The position numbers and the translations under genes were made by a program. The notes under the pieces are model-generated. The model was given only the letters and a program-made list of their open reading frames with translations, did no database searches and had not been told where the DNA came from. From Pseudomaricurvus alkylphenolicus (lineage in GTDB: Bacteria > Pseudomonadota > Gammaproteobacteria > Pseudomonadales > Cellvibrionaceae): a stretch of DNA of 64,000 nt. Shown here piece by piece: positions 34,204 through 42,696 of this stretch. Each line of letters opens with the position of its first letter. Position 1 is the first letter of the stretch. The stretch spans positions 1-64,000 of the forward strand of contig NZ_JAAQPI010000008.1 in NCBI RefSeq assembly GCF_011683955.1, in the 5' to 3' direction.

Positions 34204-34855
34204 ATCGATAGCCCTGACCGCGCACCGTGTGGATAAACTTGTCTCCGTTTTCCAGCTTTTTACGCAGCCGGCCGACAAACACCTCAATGGTGTTGCTGTC
34301 GCGCTCAAAATCCTGTGCGTACAAATATTCTGTGAGTTCAGATTTGGAGATCACTTTACCCTGGTGTCGGGCGAGGTACTCCAGAGTATTGAACTCGTAA
34401 CTGGTCAATTCAACGGGAGCCTCGTTCAGGCGTACCTGTTTTTCCTCAAAGAAGATCTGCAGAGGACCAAACTGCCAGTGATTGCTGGCCTGTCCGGCGG
34501 AGCGCCGCAAAAGCGCCTGCACTCTGGCCCGCAGCTCTTCCTGGTGGAAAGGCTTGGTGAGGTAATCATCAGCTCCGGCTTCCAGGCCTTCTACCTTATC
34601 CTGCCAGTCGCCCCGGGCAGTCAGGATCAAAACGGGAAAGTTGCGGTCGTTCTCGCGCAGGCGACGTATCAGTTCTATGCCGTCGATTTCTGGCAAACCC
34701 AGGTCGATGATAGCGAGATCAAAGCGGTACTCCTCGCCAAAGTACAGGCCTTCGCGGCCATCTGAGGCTTTTTCGACGCTATACCCCAGCGCCAGCATTT
34801 GTTCTGCAATCTGTTGTTGCAGGAGGTTCTCGTCTTCGACGATCAGAATATGCAT
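34187..34855 (-). CDS. PhoP-like OmpR-family response regulator
   Basis: A 222-aa regulator. The receiver domain has the acidic pair in VEDENLL, the phosphoacceptor Asp in AIIDLGLPEIDGIELIRRL and a Lys in DDYLTKPFHQEEL. The winged-helix DNA-binding half ends EVFVGRLRKKLENGDKFI and HTVRGQGYRFE. The stretch LTARGDWQDKVEGLEAGADD is very close to E. coli PhoP. GGAG precedes the ATG. It is transcribed just ahead of its kinase, and the small PepSY gene lies 39 bp upstream on the same strand. Confidence 0.88.
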   Translation of the reverse strand: MHILIVEDENLLQQQIAEQMLALGYSVEKASDGREGLYFGEEYRFDLAIIDLGLPEIDGIELIRRLRENDRNFPVLILTARGDWQDKVEGLEAGADDYLTKPFHQEELRARVQALLRRSAGQASNHWQFGPLQIFFEEKQVRLNEAPVELTSYEFNTLEYLARHQGKVISKSELTEYLYAQDFERDSNTIEVFVGRLRKKLENGDKFIHTVRGQGYRFEHRP

Positions 34856-34894
34856 GGAGTCTCCATTCTTCCCTGGGGGCAGTTCTTCTGGCCG

Positions 34895-35158
34895 CTATTC
34901 GGCCTTGATGCTGATGTAGCGCACCCGGCCCTCGTGCAGCATCTTGACCTGAAAGTGTTTGTTTTTGCGTTTGACGCCCAGCACCTTGCCCGGGTGCAGG
35001 CGGCGGGCCATGGCGGCGGCCTGCTGAGGGTTTTGCGCCCCCTGGGTATGCAGTTGCTGCTTATTGGCGACGGGGCGGTGGTCTTTGGCTGCGACACCCG
35101 GCGGCAATGCCAAGGTGGGAAAGATCAGCAGCAGGGCTAGCAGCCACCTTGGTTTCAT
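34895..35158 (-). CDS. Small periplasmic PepSY-type protein
   Basis: An 87-aa secreted protein with signal peptide MKPRWLLALLLIFPTLALPP (cut near GVAA-KD). The mature part has an Ala-rich helix, QAAAMARRLHPGKVLGVKR, then two short strands, KHFQVKMLHEGRVRYISIKA: one PepSY unit. Such small PepSY proteins commonly sit before PhoPQ-like genes and may modulate the sensor; that role is an inference here. GGGAG precedes the ATG. It is probably co-transcribed with the response regulator. Confidence 0.75.
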   Translation of the reverse strand: MKPRWLLALLLIFPTLALPPGVAAKDHRPVANKQQLHTQGAQNPQQAAAMARRLHPGKVLGVKRKNKHFQVKMLHEGRVRYISIKAE

Positions 35159-35246
35159 GGTCCAGGTCTCCCGGGTTGTATCAACTTACCCTGCATCATA
35201 CCCCCGGTCGAACCGGACTCATACCGTTAATTTACACGTCTCTGCG

Positions 35247-35310
35247 CCTCCTGACAGGGGGCTCGGGTTACCTCCTGACCGGGGTCTCGGGTTACCTCCT
35301 GACAGGGGTC
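35247..35310. repeat. 2.7 copies of a 24-bp repeat holding SD-like AGGAGGTAA
   Basis: The unit CCTCCTGACAGG plus GGGCTCGGGTTA occurs at 35247-35270 and 35271-35294, with a partial copy at 35295-35310. On the minus strand each unit reads TCAGGAGGTAA, a perfect Shine-Dalgarno core followed by a stop in the same frame as the glycine-zipper gene. The third copy encodes that gene's last residues TPVRR and the second carries its stop. It looks like duplication of the gene's 3' end. Confidence 0.85.
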
Positions 35311-35861
35311 ACATTGACCGCCACCTTAAGGCGTTTGCCGGGGTGATCATCCATGCGGGTGTGGTAGGTTTTGCCCTGGTAGCGATAAGTAACATGGTAT
35401 CCCACCAGTCGTTCCTCGTATTCCACCCGCTCTTTGACCTCGCAAACCTCTTCTTCCACCGCCACTTCTTCGCGATGACGACTGTCATGATGGTGCTTGC
35501 TGTGCTGCCAGTCTCTGGCTACGCTGGCGCCAAGGACGCCGCCCACCACCGCACCGACTTTCTTGTTGGTGCTGCTGTGGCCCAGCTCATTGCCGATGGC
35601 ACCCCCGATCAAGGTGCCGAGAATGGTAGGAGTGTGGGATTTATAGTGGTGGCCACCGGAGTGGCGGGGCACGTATCGGGTTTCGGTCCAGCAGCTGCGT
35701 TCGGGTATGCGATGGGTAATGGTTTTGTAGATCGGTTCCACTTCCGTCACCTTGGCGAAGTCGGTGTGGCGGTTGTGATGCTGGGATTTATGACCCGCCA
35801 CCGCAGGGACGCTGATCAATCCCATTAACAGCAGTGGCAGCAGTTTACGCGAAATGTTCAT
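35292..35861 (-). CDS. Glycine-zipper (YcfJ/17-kDa type) envelope protein
   Basis: A 189-aa protein with a signal peptide (MNISRKLLPLLLMGLISVPA). A two-helix glycine zipper follows (ILGTLIGGAIGNELG and VGAVVGGVLGASVARD, ~80-118). It is His-rich, with several HH and HHH runs before and after the zipper, an acidic EEVAVEEEV stretch and a C-terminal strand region, YHVTYRYQGKTYHTRM. YcfJ relatives sit in the envelope and respond to stress; the exact role is unknown. The His runs could bind metal, which is speculation. AAGGAG precedes the ATG. The stop lies inside the 24-bp repeat array. Confidence 0.8.
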   Translation of the reverse strand: MNISRKLLPLLLMGLISVPAVAGHKSQHHNRHTDFAKVTEVEPIYKTITHRIPERSCWTETRYVPRHSGGHHYKSHTPTILGTLIGGAIGNELGHSSTNKKVGAVVGGVLGASVARDWQHSKHHHDSRHREEVAVEEEVCEVKERVEYEERLVGYHVTYRYQGKTYHTRMDDHPGKRLKVAVNVTPVRR

Positions 35862-36002
35862 CGCTTATCTCCTTGTCTCATTAGGTGCGGTTTTCGCAAT
35901 GATGGAGATAGCTTACGCCCCTGAATCTGAATCCCAGCTGAAGCAAACTCTGGTAGCATGTGACCACTTTGTTGGAATGATCAAACATCGCTGGATTCCA
36001 TT

Positions 36003-36587
36003 ATGTCCGAAGAAAATATTCCGCTTTTCCCTCTGTCGAATATGCTATTCCCACAGCAGCGACTGGAATTGCAGATTTTTGAGCAACGTTATCTCTCGTT
36101 GGTGAGCGAGTGTCTGCGCCATGGCACGGGTTTTGGCGTAGTGCAAATCCGGGAGGGCAGGGAAGTCGGGCCAGCCGCCCAGGTGTTCCAGGTGGGGGTG
36201 GAGGCGACCATTGTCGATTGGACACAACGCCCCAATGGTCTTCTCGGCATCACCATTGAAGGGGGACGCAAGTTTCGTCTGCTGAGTACTGAGGTGCAGC
36301 CCGATGAGCTTATGCGAGCCCGGGTGCAATGGCTCGCGGATGAACCACAGATTGAGGTGCCTGAGCAGTTTTTGGGCTTACAGGAGCTGTGCCAGCAACT
36401 CAAGCAGCACCCAGCGGTTCAGGCGTTCAAGCTGCCACCTTTAGTCTGCAGCCGGGATCTCGGTTGGCAGCTGTGCCAGCTGCTGCCATTGTCAGCGGCG
36501 GATAAGGTCAATCTGCTGTCGCTGGACGACCCCATGGAGCGGTTGCAGCGACTGGCAGAGCAGGTCGCGAATCTCAGCCAAGAATAA
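36003..36587 (+). CDS. Lon N-terminal-domain (LON substrate-binding) protein
   Basis: A stand-alone Lon substrate-recognition domain, 194 aa, without ATPase or protease parts. [20 protein letters not shown] followed by FEQRYLSLV is the diagnostic N-terminal strand pattern (PL..VLFPG...L.IFE.RY). The remainder is the helical part of the domain. Function is unknown in bacteria; eukaryotic cereblon shares the fold. It is divergent from the glycine-zipper gene with a 141-bp gap. No strong ribosome binding site is seen. Confidence 0.85.
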   Translation: MSEENIPLFPLSNMLFPQQRLELQIFEQRYLSLVSECLRHGTGFGVVQIREGREVGPAAQVFQVGVEATIVDWTQRPNGLLGITIEGGRKFRLLSTEVQPDELMRARVQWLADEPQIEVPEQFLGLQELCQQLKQHPAVQAFKLPPLVCSRDLGWQLCQLLPLSAADKVNLLSLDDPMERLQRLAEQVANLSQE

Positions 36588-36692
36588 CCCCTTAGCCAAC
36601 ACGAGGTCCCACCCCGGAAGACCTATCAGCCGCGAGAATGCCCTTAACTCAGGAACACGCCAGGATGGGGCGCCAAGCAGTCCATCATCAGG

Positions 36693-36698
36693 TATAAT
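36693..36698 (+). promoter_or_regulatory. Candidate -10 box for proA
   Basis: A consensus TATAAT lies 77 nt before the chosen proA start, in the 187-bp gap after the Lon-N gene. No good -35 is seen at 16-18 nt, so it may need an activator. It supports the proA start at 36775 rather than the earlier open frame at 36697. Confidence 0.5.
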
Positions 36699-36774
36699 GC
36701 CGCCTCTTTGGCCCCGGGAAAGCGCAATAACCGCCCGGAGCCCTGCCAACCGATTTCCCAATGGAACCGTTTGC

Positions 36775-38028
36775 ATGAACGTAAAAGCCTATATGGCCGA
36801 GCTGGGTCGCAATGCCCGCACCGCTTCCCGTCTGGTGGCCGCTGCCTCCACCGGCGACAAAAATCGTGCCCTGCTGGCCACGGCGGAGGCGCTGAACGCC
36901 TCTCGTGAGCAACTGTTGGCTGCCAACAGTAAAGACATGCAGGCTGGCCGCGAGCAGCAACTGGATGAAGCGCTGCTCGATCGGCTGGAGCTGACACCTG
37001 CCCGCATTGACGCAATGATCGAGGGCCTGCAGCAGGTTGCCGCTCTACCGGACCCTTGTGGTGAGATCACCGATATGAGCTACCGCCCGACGGGTATCCA
37101 GGTGGGGCGTATGCGTGTGCCGCTGGGTGTTATCGGAATTATTTACGAATCCCGCCCAAACGTGACCATCGATGCTGCCAGCCTGTGCCTGAAGTCCGGC
37201 AATGCGACAATTCTGCGAGGCGGGAAAGAGGCGCTGCATTCCAACCAGGCTATTGCGGCCTGTGTCCGCGAAGGTCTGAAAGCCGCGGGACTGCCAGAGA
37301 CGGCTGTGCAGGTCATAGAAACCACGGATCGCGAAGCGGTGGGTGAGCTGATCACCATGCCCGACTATGTGGATGTGATCGTACCTCGCGGTGGTAAGGG
37401 CCTTATCGAACGTATCAGCACCGACGCACGTGTGCCTGTGATCAAGCATCTTGATGGTATCTGTCATGTCTATATCGACGATCAGGCGGATCTCGACAAG
37501 GCGTTCAATATCGCCGTCAATGCCAAAACCCACCGCTATGGCGTCTGTAATGCCATGGAGACGCTGTTGGTTCATGCCGGAGTTGCTGAGGTAATCCTGC
37601 CCAAGTTGGCGGCGGCGTATGGTGAAAAAGGAGTTGAGCTGAGAGGATGTGAACGTACCAGGGCGTTGATTGAGGCCGGTGCGGCCAGTGAAGAGGATTG
37701 GGGCACGGAGTATCTGGCTCCGGTGTTGTCCATTAAGGTGGTGGACGATATGCAGGGGGCAATGGATCATATTGCCACCTACAGTTCTGCCCACACTGAA
37801 TCCATTGTGACTGAGAACTACACCCGAGCCCGTCAGTTTTTGGCCCAGGTGGATTCCAGTTCAGTGATGGTCAATGCCTCTACCCGATTCGCCGACGGCT
37901 TTGAGTATGGGTTGGGCGCGGAAATTGGAATTTCCACAGACAAGATCCATGCCCGGGGGCCGGTGGGGCTTGAAGGCCTGACATCCCAGAAGTACGTGGT
38001 GTTTGGTGACGGACATATTCGTGACTAA
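36775..38028 (+). CDS. proA: Gamma-glutamyl phosphate reductase
   Basis: The second step of proline synthesis, reducing gamma-glutamyl phosphate with NADPH. It has 417 aa. [19 protein letters not shown] and [20 protein letters not shown] are strong ProA signatures. The catalytic Cys lies in [17 protein letters not shown] (equivalent to the ALDH nucleophile). It starts at ATG 36775; an earlier in-frame ATG overlaps the promoter. nadD follows with an 8-nt overlap. proB is not here. Confidence 0.95.
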   Translation: MNVKAYMAELGRNARTASRLVAAASTGDKNRALLATAEALNASREQLLAANSKDMQAGREQQLDEALLDRLELTPARIDAMIEGLQQVAALPDPCGEITDMSYRPTGIQVGRMRVPLGVIGIIYESRPNVTIDAASLCLKSGNATILRGGKEALHSNQAIAACVREGLKAAGLPETAVQVIETTDREAVGELITMPDYVDVIVPRGGKGLIERISTDARVPVIKHLDGICHVYIDDQADLDKAFNIAVNAKTHRYGVCNAMETLLVHAGVAEVILPKLAAAYGEKGVELRGCERTRALIEAGAASEEDWGTEYLAPVLSIKVVDDMQGAMDHIATYSSAHTESIVTENYTRARQFLAQVDSSSVMVNASTRFADGFEYGLGAEIGISTDKIHARGPVGLEGLTSQKYVVFGDGHIRD

Positions 38029-38716
38029 AACCACGGACACTCCGGCGGCGCTCGAAAGGCATTGCGTCGGACTGTTTGGCGGCACCTTTGACCCCATACA
38101 TTATGGTCATCTGCGCATGGCATTGGAGCTGAAGCAGGAGCTGGGCTTCGACGACATGCGGCTGCTCCCCTGCCACCTGCCACCGCACCGCCAAATGCCG
38201 GGCCGCAGCAGCGCCCATCGCGCGGCAATGGTCCGCCTGGCGGTAGAGGGGTGCGAATCGCTGGCGGTGGATGCGAGAGAGCTGAATCGCGAGCGCCCCT
38301 CCTACACGGTCGATACGCTGGAGGAACTGCGCGAAGAGCTCGGCGCTGAGGTATCCATCAGCTGGTGCATGGGCATGGATTCATTGGTGAATCTGAGTAA
38401 ATGGCATCGCTGGCGGGAGCTTTCCCGTTTCGCTCACCTGGTGGTGGTCAGTCGCCCTGGCTGGGAGATTCCCTCCGACGGGGAGCTGGGCGCATGGGTC
38501 AGGGATCATCACAAAGCGCCCCAGAGCCTCAAGCGTGAGCCCTCGGGAAGCCTGGTGATTGTGCCGCTGAGCCTGCTGGAAATTTCGGCCACCCAAATCA
38601 GGGAGCAAATCGAAAGCGGTCGTTCACCGCGATTTCTACTCCCGGACCCGGTTTGGCACTATATTGAAGAGAAACAACTGTATTTAACGAGGAATAACAC
38701 AACTGATGAGTCGTGA
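38021..38716 (+). CDS. nadD: Nicotinate-nucleotide adenylyltransferase
   Basis: Transfers AMP to nicotinate mononucleotide to form deamido-NAD. From the GTG at 38021 it is 231 aa, slightly long for NadD. The ATP-binding motif is [17 protein letters not shown] and the second signature is [27 protein letters not shown] is also family-typical. The start is uncertain: TTG 38003 and GTG 38006 are also in frame; 38021 was preferred because the extra residues read through proA. It overlaps proA and rsfS, part of the conserved proA-nadD-rsfS-rlmH order. Confidence 0.93.
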   Translation: MTKTTDTPAALERHCVGLFGGTFDPIHYGHLRMALELKQELGFDDMRLLPCHLPPHRQMPGRSSAHRAAMVRLAVEGCESLAVDARELNRERPSYTVDTLEELREELGAEVSISWCMGMDSLVNLSKWHRWRELSRFAHLVVVSRPGWEIPSDGELGAWVRDHHKAPQSLKREPSGSLVIVPLSLLEISATQIREQIESGRSPRFLLPDPVWHYIEEKQLYLTRNNTTDES

Positions 38717-39062
38717 ACTAAACCAGATCATTACTGACGCCCTGGACGATTTAAAAGGCAAGGACATTGTCAGCCTGGACGTCAGCGAGTTGTCCGACGT
38801 TATGGATACTCTGATTATCGCCAGCGGGACCTCCAATCGCCATGTCAAGTCGCTGGCGGAAAACGCCGTACAGGATGCCAAGGACGAGGGTATTGCCGCT
38901 ATCGGAGTCGAAGGCCTGGAAACGGGGGAGTGGGTGCTGGCCGACTTTGGCGATACGGTATTGCACGTGATGATGCCAGCCACTCGCGATTTCTACGATC
39001 TGGAGAAGCTCTGGAGCATGGAGCCAGCCGGCCGCCACCAGGACGAAGAGCAGGAACAATAG
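38706..39062 (+). CDS. rsfS: Ribosomal silencing factor
   Basis: A 118-aa protein that binds uL14 on the 50S subunit and blocks subunit joining during starvation. DTLIIASGTSNRHVKSLAEN and WVLADFGDTVLHVMMPATRD followed by FYDLEKLW are the diagnostic core. It begins inside the end of nadD (11-nt overlap), so translation is probably coupled, and precedes rlmH as in most gammaproteobacteria. Confidence 0.95.
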   Translation: MSRELNQIITDALDDLKGKDIVSLDVSELSDVMDTLIIASGTSNRHVKSLAENAVQDAKDEGIAAIGVEGLETGEWVLADFGDTVLHVMMPATRDFYDLEKLWSMEPAGRHQDEEQEQ

Positions 39063-39102
39063 AGCTGGCAGCCAGCAGGCTAGCGGGTAAAGGATCGACA
39101 CC

Positions 39103-39570
39103 ATGCGTTTCAAAATCATCGCGGTGGGCACCCGTATGCCCGGATGGGTGGAAGAAGGCTATCTGGATTACGCCAAACGGCTGCCGCGGGACTTTTCCGT
39201 GGAAGTGGTAGAGTTGCCACTGGGCCCACGTGGCAAAAACGCCTCAATTGAAAAGGCCATCGCTCGCGAGGGCTCGCAAATGCTCGCCGCTATTCCCAAA
39301 GGCGATAAAGTGATTGCGCTGGATGTGAAAGGTAAACCCTGGAGTACTGAGAAATTGGCCGACAATCTGGCCGCCTGGTCCATGGAGTGCAGCAATTACA
39401 GTATTTTGATTGGTGGACCGGATGGGCTGGCTCCGGAGTGTCTGGCCAGGGCCGATGCCAAGTGGTCACTGTCGGCTCTGACGCTGCCACACCCCCTGGT
39501 CAGAATCGTTCTGATCGAACAGCTCTATCGGGCCTGGTCAATCCTCAACCGCCATCCCTACCATAAATAA
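39103..39570 (+). CDS. rlmH: 23S rRNA pseudouridine-1915 N3-methyltransferase
   Basis: A SPOUT methyltransferase of 155 aa, the usual length, that methylates pseudouridine 1915 of 23S rRNA on the 70S ribosome. The SAM knot is formed by [20 protein letters not shown] and the C-terminus ends [19 protein letters not shown], which is almost invariant. AAAGGA precedes the ATG. Confidence 0.96.
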   Translation: MRFKIIAVGTRMPGWVEEGYLDYAKRLPRDFSVEVVELPLGPRGKNASIEKAIAREGSQMLAAIPKGDKVIALDVKGKPWSTEKLADNLAAWSMECSNYSILIGGPDGLAPECLARADAKWSLSALTLPHPLVRIVLIEQLYRAWSILNRHPYHK

Positions 39571-39665
39571 TCACCGCCACTGAACTTTCGCACTATCCAC
39601 AAAGTCAATACAATCAAGCACTAACCTCTATTTTCTAATACCGGGCATGAGACCCGTCCCCCCAA

Positions 39666-41525
39666 ATGGCCGATCATCAACATCTCAAGGATCACTACCA
39701 GGAAGCGAGGATATTTTCCCATCGCCTGGTGGTGGCTGCATTGGCCATTGTGGGGCTGATGGGAGTGCTGATTGCGCGCCTGTACAACCTGCAAGTCATC
39801 GATTACCAGGACTATGCCACTCAGTCCGACCGCAATCGCGTCCAGGTGCAACCACTGCCGCCAACGCGTGGGCTGATTTTCGACCGCCATGGTTCCCTGC
39901 TGGCGGACAATCGACCCAGCTATACCCTGACGGTGATTATGGAGCAGGTTAATGACCTCGACGCGACTCTGGCGTTGTTGCAGCGTTTGGCGGGTGTTCG
40001 TGATGAAGAACTGGAGCGTTTTCACAAGCGCCTGACACAGCGTCGACGCCCTTTTGAGCCGGTACCACTCAGCTACCGGCTGAGTGAAGAGGAGATTGCC
40101 CGGGTTGCCGTCAACGAATACCGCTTGCCCGGTGTTGAGGTGTCTGCGCAGTTGGTGCGCGACTATCCCTTGAATGAGTTGTTCGCTCACACGGTGGGAT
40201 ATGTCGGCCGTATCAACGAACGTGAATTATCCACATTTGATGAAGAAACGGATCGCCGCTACAGCGGTACTGACTCCATCGGCAAAATTGGGTTGGAGCG
40301 GCAATACGAGTCTCAAATGCTGGGCGAGGTGGGATACCAATATGTGGAGACCAACGCCCGTGGACGCGTATTGCGGGTACTGGAAAGCGTGGCGCCCAAA
40401 CCCGGCCAAAACCTGCAGTTGTTTCTCGATGCTGAAGTGCAGCGCGAAGCGGTGGCGGCGTTGGGAGAGCGGCGCGGAGCGGTTGTGGCTATCGAGGTGG
40501 ATACCGGCGGAGTCTTGGCTATGGCCAGTACGCCGAGTTACGACCCCAATCTGTTTGTGACAGGTATCAGCTACAAGGATTATAAGAGACTGAATGAGTC
40601 ACTGGACCTGCCCCTGTTCAACCGCACCATTCAAGGACAGTATCCGCCGGGATCGACAGTGAAGCCGATGTTGGGATTGGGTGGTCTGCATCACCGGGTA
40701 GTGGATATGCGTTATAAGGTCCGCGACCCCGGCTACTACCAGCTGGAAGGCGAAGAGCGTCAATATCGCGACTGGAAGCGCAGAGGGCATGGACACCGTG
40801 TGGATCTGATGCAGGCGATCACTGAGTCCTGCGATACCTATTATTACGATATGGCTTATCGTATGGGCATTGATCTCATGCACGAGTTTGGTGTTCAGTT
40901 TGCACTGGGTGATCGTACCGGCATTGATATTCCCAGTGAACGCAAGGGTATCTGGCCATCGCGTGAGTGGAAGCGCGGTGCGCGTGGACTGGCCTGGTAT
41001 CCCGGCGACAGTCTTAATGTGGGTATCGGTCAGGGGGCTGCCTTGGCGACACCGCTGCAGTTGGCGGCGATGACGGCCACCTTGGCGAGTCGAGGTCGGC
41101 AACTTCAACCGCGACTGGTACGGCGGATGGGTGAGCTGGAAACACCGATGAATGTCTCCGAAGTGGAGCCTGTGTCGCAGCAACACTGGGACAATATTCA
41201 CGCCGCTATGGAAAATGTGGTGCACGGCACCCGGGGTACCGCCAAGAGCATCAGCCGTAACCTCAAGTACCGTATTGCCGGCAAGACCGGTACCGCCCAA
41301 GTGGTTGGTATTGCCCAGGGTGAGGAATATGATTCCGAAGCGCTGATTGAGCGGCAGCGGGACCACGCCCTGTTTGTGGCATTTGCGCCACTGGAGCAAC
41401 CCAAGATCGCGGTGGCAGTCATCGTTGAAAACGGCGAGAAGAGTTCCAAGGCAGCCAAAGTGGCACGCCGGGTTATGGACAAGTACCTGGCCATTGAATC
41501 CGAATTAGTGAGCGCAGTGCCATGA
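39666..41525 (+). CDS. mrdA: Penicillin-binding protein 2 (elongasome transpeptidase)
   Basis: Cross-links peptidoglycan during cylindrical growth with RodA. It has 619 aa: one membrane helix (~22-42), a pedestal domain (PTRGLIFDRHGSLLADN) and a transpeptidase domain with SxxK in YPPGSTVKPML, the SCD second motif in ITESCDTYYYDMA and KTGTAQVVG near 555. No good ribosome binding site precedes the ATG at 39666; the first residues MADHQHLKDHYQE fit the family. It overlaps mrdB by 4 nt (ATGA). Confidence 0.96.
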   Translation: MADHQHLKDHYQEARIFSHRLVVAALAIVGLMGVLIARLYNLQVIDYQDYATQSDRNRVQVQPLPPTRGLIFDRHGSLLADNRPSYTLTVIMEQVNDLDATLALLQRLAGVRDEELERFHKRLTQRRRPFEPVPLSYRLSEEEIARVAVNEYRLPGVEVSAQLVRDYPLNELFAHTVGYVGRINERELSTFDEETDRRYSGTDSIGKIGLERQYESQMLGEVGYQYVETNARGRVLRVLESVAPKPGQNLQLFLDAEVQREAVAALGERRGAVVAIEVDTGGVLAMASTPSYDPNLFVTGISYKDYKRLNESLDLPLFNRTIQGQYPPGSTVKPMLGLGGLHHRVVDMRYKVRDPGYYQLEGEERQYRDWKRRGHGHRVDLMQAITESCDTYYYDMAYRMGIDLMHEFGVQFALGDRTGIDIPSERKGIWPSREWKRGARGLAWYPGDSLNVGIGQGAALATPLQLAAMTATLASRGRQLQPRLVRRMGELETPMNVSEVEPVSQQHWDNIHAAMENVVHGTRGTAKSISRNLKYRIAGKTGTAQVVGIAQGEEYDSEALIERQRDHALFVAFAPLEQPKIAVAVIVENGEKSSKAAKVARRVMDKYLAIESELVSAVP

Positions 41526-42673
41526 GCGGAACCGCAGACTTCCAAAGACGTATGCCCGAGGCCAGTCACGATCTGCGCAGACCGGTGAGCCTGCTGCAAC
41601 GCTGGCATGTGGACCTGCCGTTGTTGATTGGTCTGCTGGCGATTACCGTTTACGGATTGATCGTACTCTACAGTGCCAGCGGACAGGACTGGCACTACCT
41701 GAAGCGTCAGGGAGTGTTTTTTCTGCTGGCCTACGGGGTGATGTTTACCGTTGCGCAAGTGCGCCTGCAGACGATGGAATATTGGTCGCCATGGATTTTT
41801 GCCGGCGGTGTGGTGTTGTTGGTGCTGGTGTTATATATGGGAGTTGGAGCCAAGGGGGCCCAACGCTGGCTCAGCATCGGTGGTTTCCGATTTCAGCCTT
41901 CAGAGATTCTCAAGCTGGCGGTGCCCTTGATGGTGGCGACCTATCTGTCGCGCCGATTACTGCCTCCAAAATTGCACCATGTGATAGCGGTTCTGGCGTT
42001 AATTGCCATCCCGACGTTGTTAATCATGCGCCAGCCTGACCTGGGCACATCGCTGTTGATCGCGGCATCAGGCTTATTGGTACTTTTTTTTGCCGGTCTT
42101 CGCTGGCGTTACATACTTTCGGCAATCGGGATTTTGTTGGCGGCGTCCTGGCCCATATGGAACTTTGTGCTGCGGGGCTACCAGAAGCAGCGCATACTGA
42201 CGCTGTTTAATCCGGAAGAAGACAAGTTGGGGGCCGGTTGGAATATTATCCAATCCAAGACGGCGATCGGTTCCGGGGGGCTGTACGGTAAGGGTTGGAC
42301 CAACGGCACCCAGTCGCAACTGAACTTTCTTCCGGAAAGCCACACGGACTTTATTATTGCCGTCCTGGCGGAGGAATTCGGTCTGACGGGGGTTTTGCTG
42401 CTGCTGGCGCTCTATGCCTGGGTGATCGTTCGAGGGCTCTGGATTGCCGCCAACGCTCAGGACACCTTTGGTCGCTTGCTGGCCGGCAGTATCACCTTTA
42501 CCTTCTTTGTGTATATTTTTGTGAATATCGGTATGGTGTCAGGATTGTTGCCTGTGGTGGGGGTGCCATTGCCATTGGTAAGTCATGGTGGTACCTCAAT
42601 TGTGACCCTGATGATGGGTTTCGGGATTCTGATGGCCATTAGTACGGAACGTCGACGGGTCAGTATTGGCTGA
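41522..42673 (+). CDS. mrdB: RodA peptidoglycan glycosyltransferase
   Basis: A SEDS-family glycan polymerase, 383 aa with ~10 membrane helices, working with PBP2. Hallmarks are LYSASGQDWHYLKRQ, GAKGAQRWLSIGGFRFQPSE, QPDLGTSLLIAASG and LPESHTDFI with AVLAEEFG, and near the end PLPLVSHGGTSIVTLM. The ATG overlaps the mrdA stop, so the two are made in step. Confidence 0.96.
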   Translation: MSGTADFQRRMPEASHDLRRPVSLLQRWHVDLPLLIGLLAITVYGLIVLYSASGQDWHYLKRQGVFFLLAYGVMFTVAQVRLQTMEYWSPWIFAGGVVLLVLVLYMGVGAKGAQRWLSIGGFRFQPSEILKLAVPLMVATYLSRRLLPPKLHHVIAVLALIAIPTLLIMRQPDLGTSLLIAASGLLVLFFAGLRWRYILSAIGILLAASWPIWNFVLRGYQKQRILTLFNPEEDKLGAGWNIIQSKTAIGSGGLYGKGWTNGTQSQLNFLPESHTDFIIAVLAEEFGLTGVLLLLALYAWVIVRGLWIAANAQDTFGRLLAGSITFTFFVYIFVNIGMVSGLLPVVGVPLPLVSHGGTSIVTLMMGFGILMAISTERRRVSIG

Positions 42674-42696
42674 GCCACCGATTTCGGAGTGAAAAA

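Noticed and set aside
35247-35310. Repeat array as a CRISPR-like or attachment site
   Set aside because: Only 2.7 adjoining copies without spacers, in frame with the neighbouring gene's tail.
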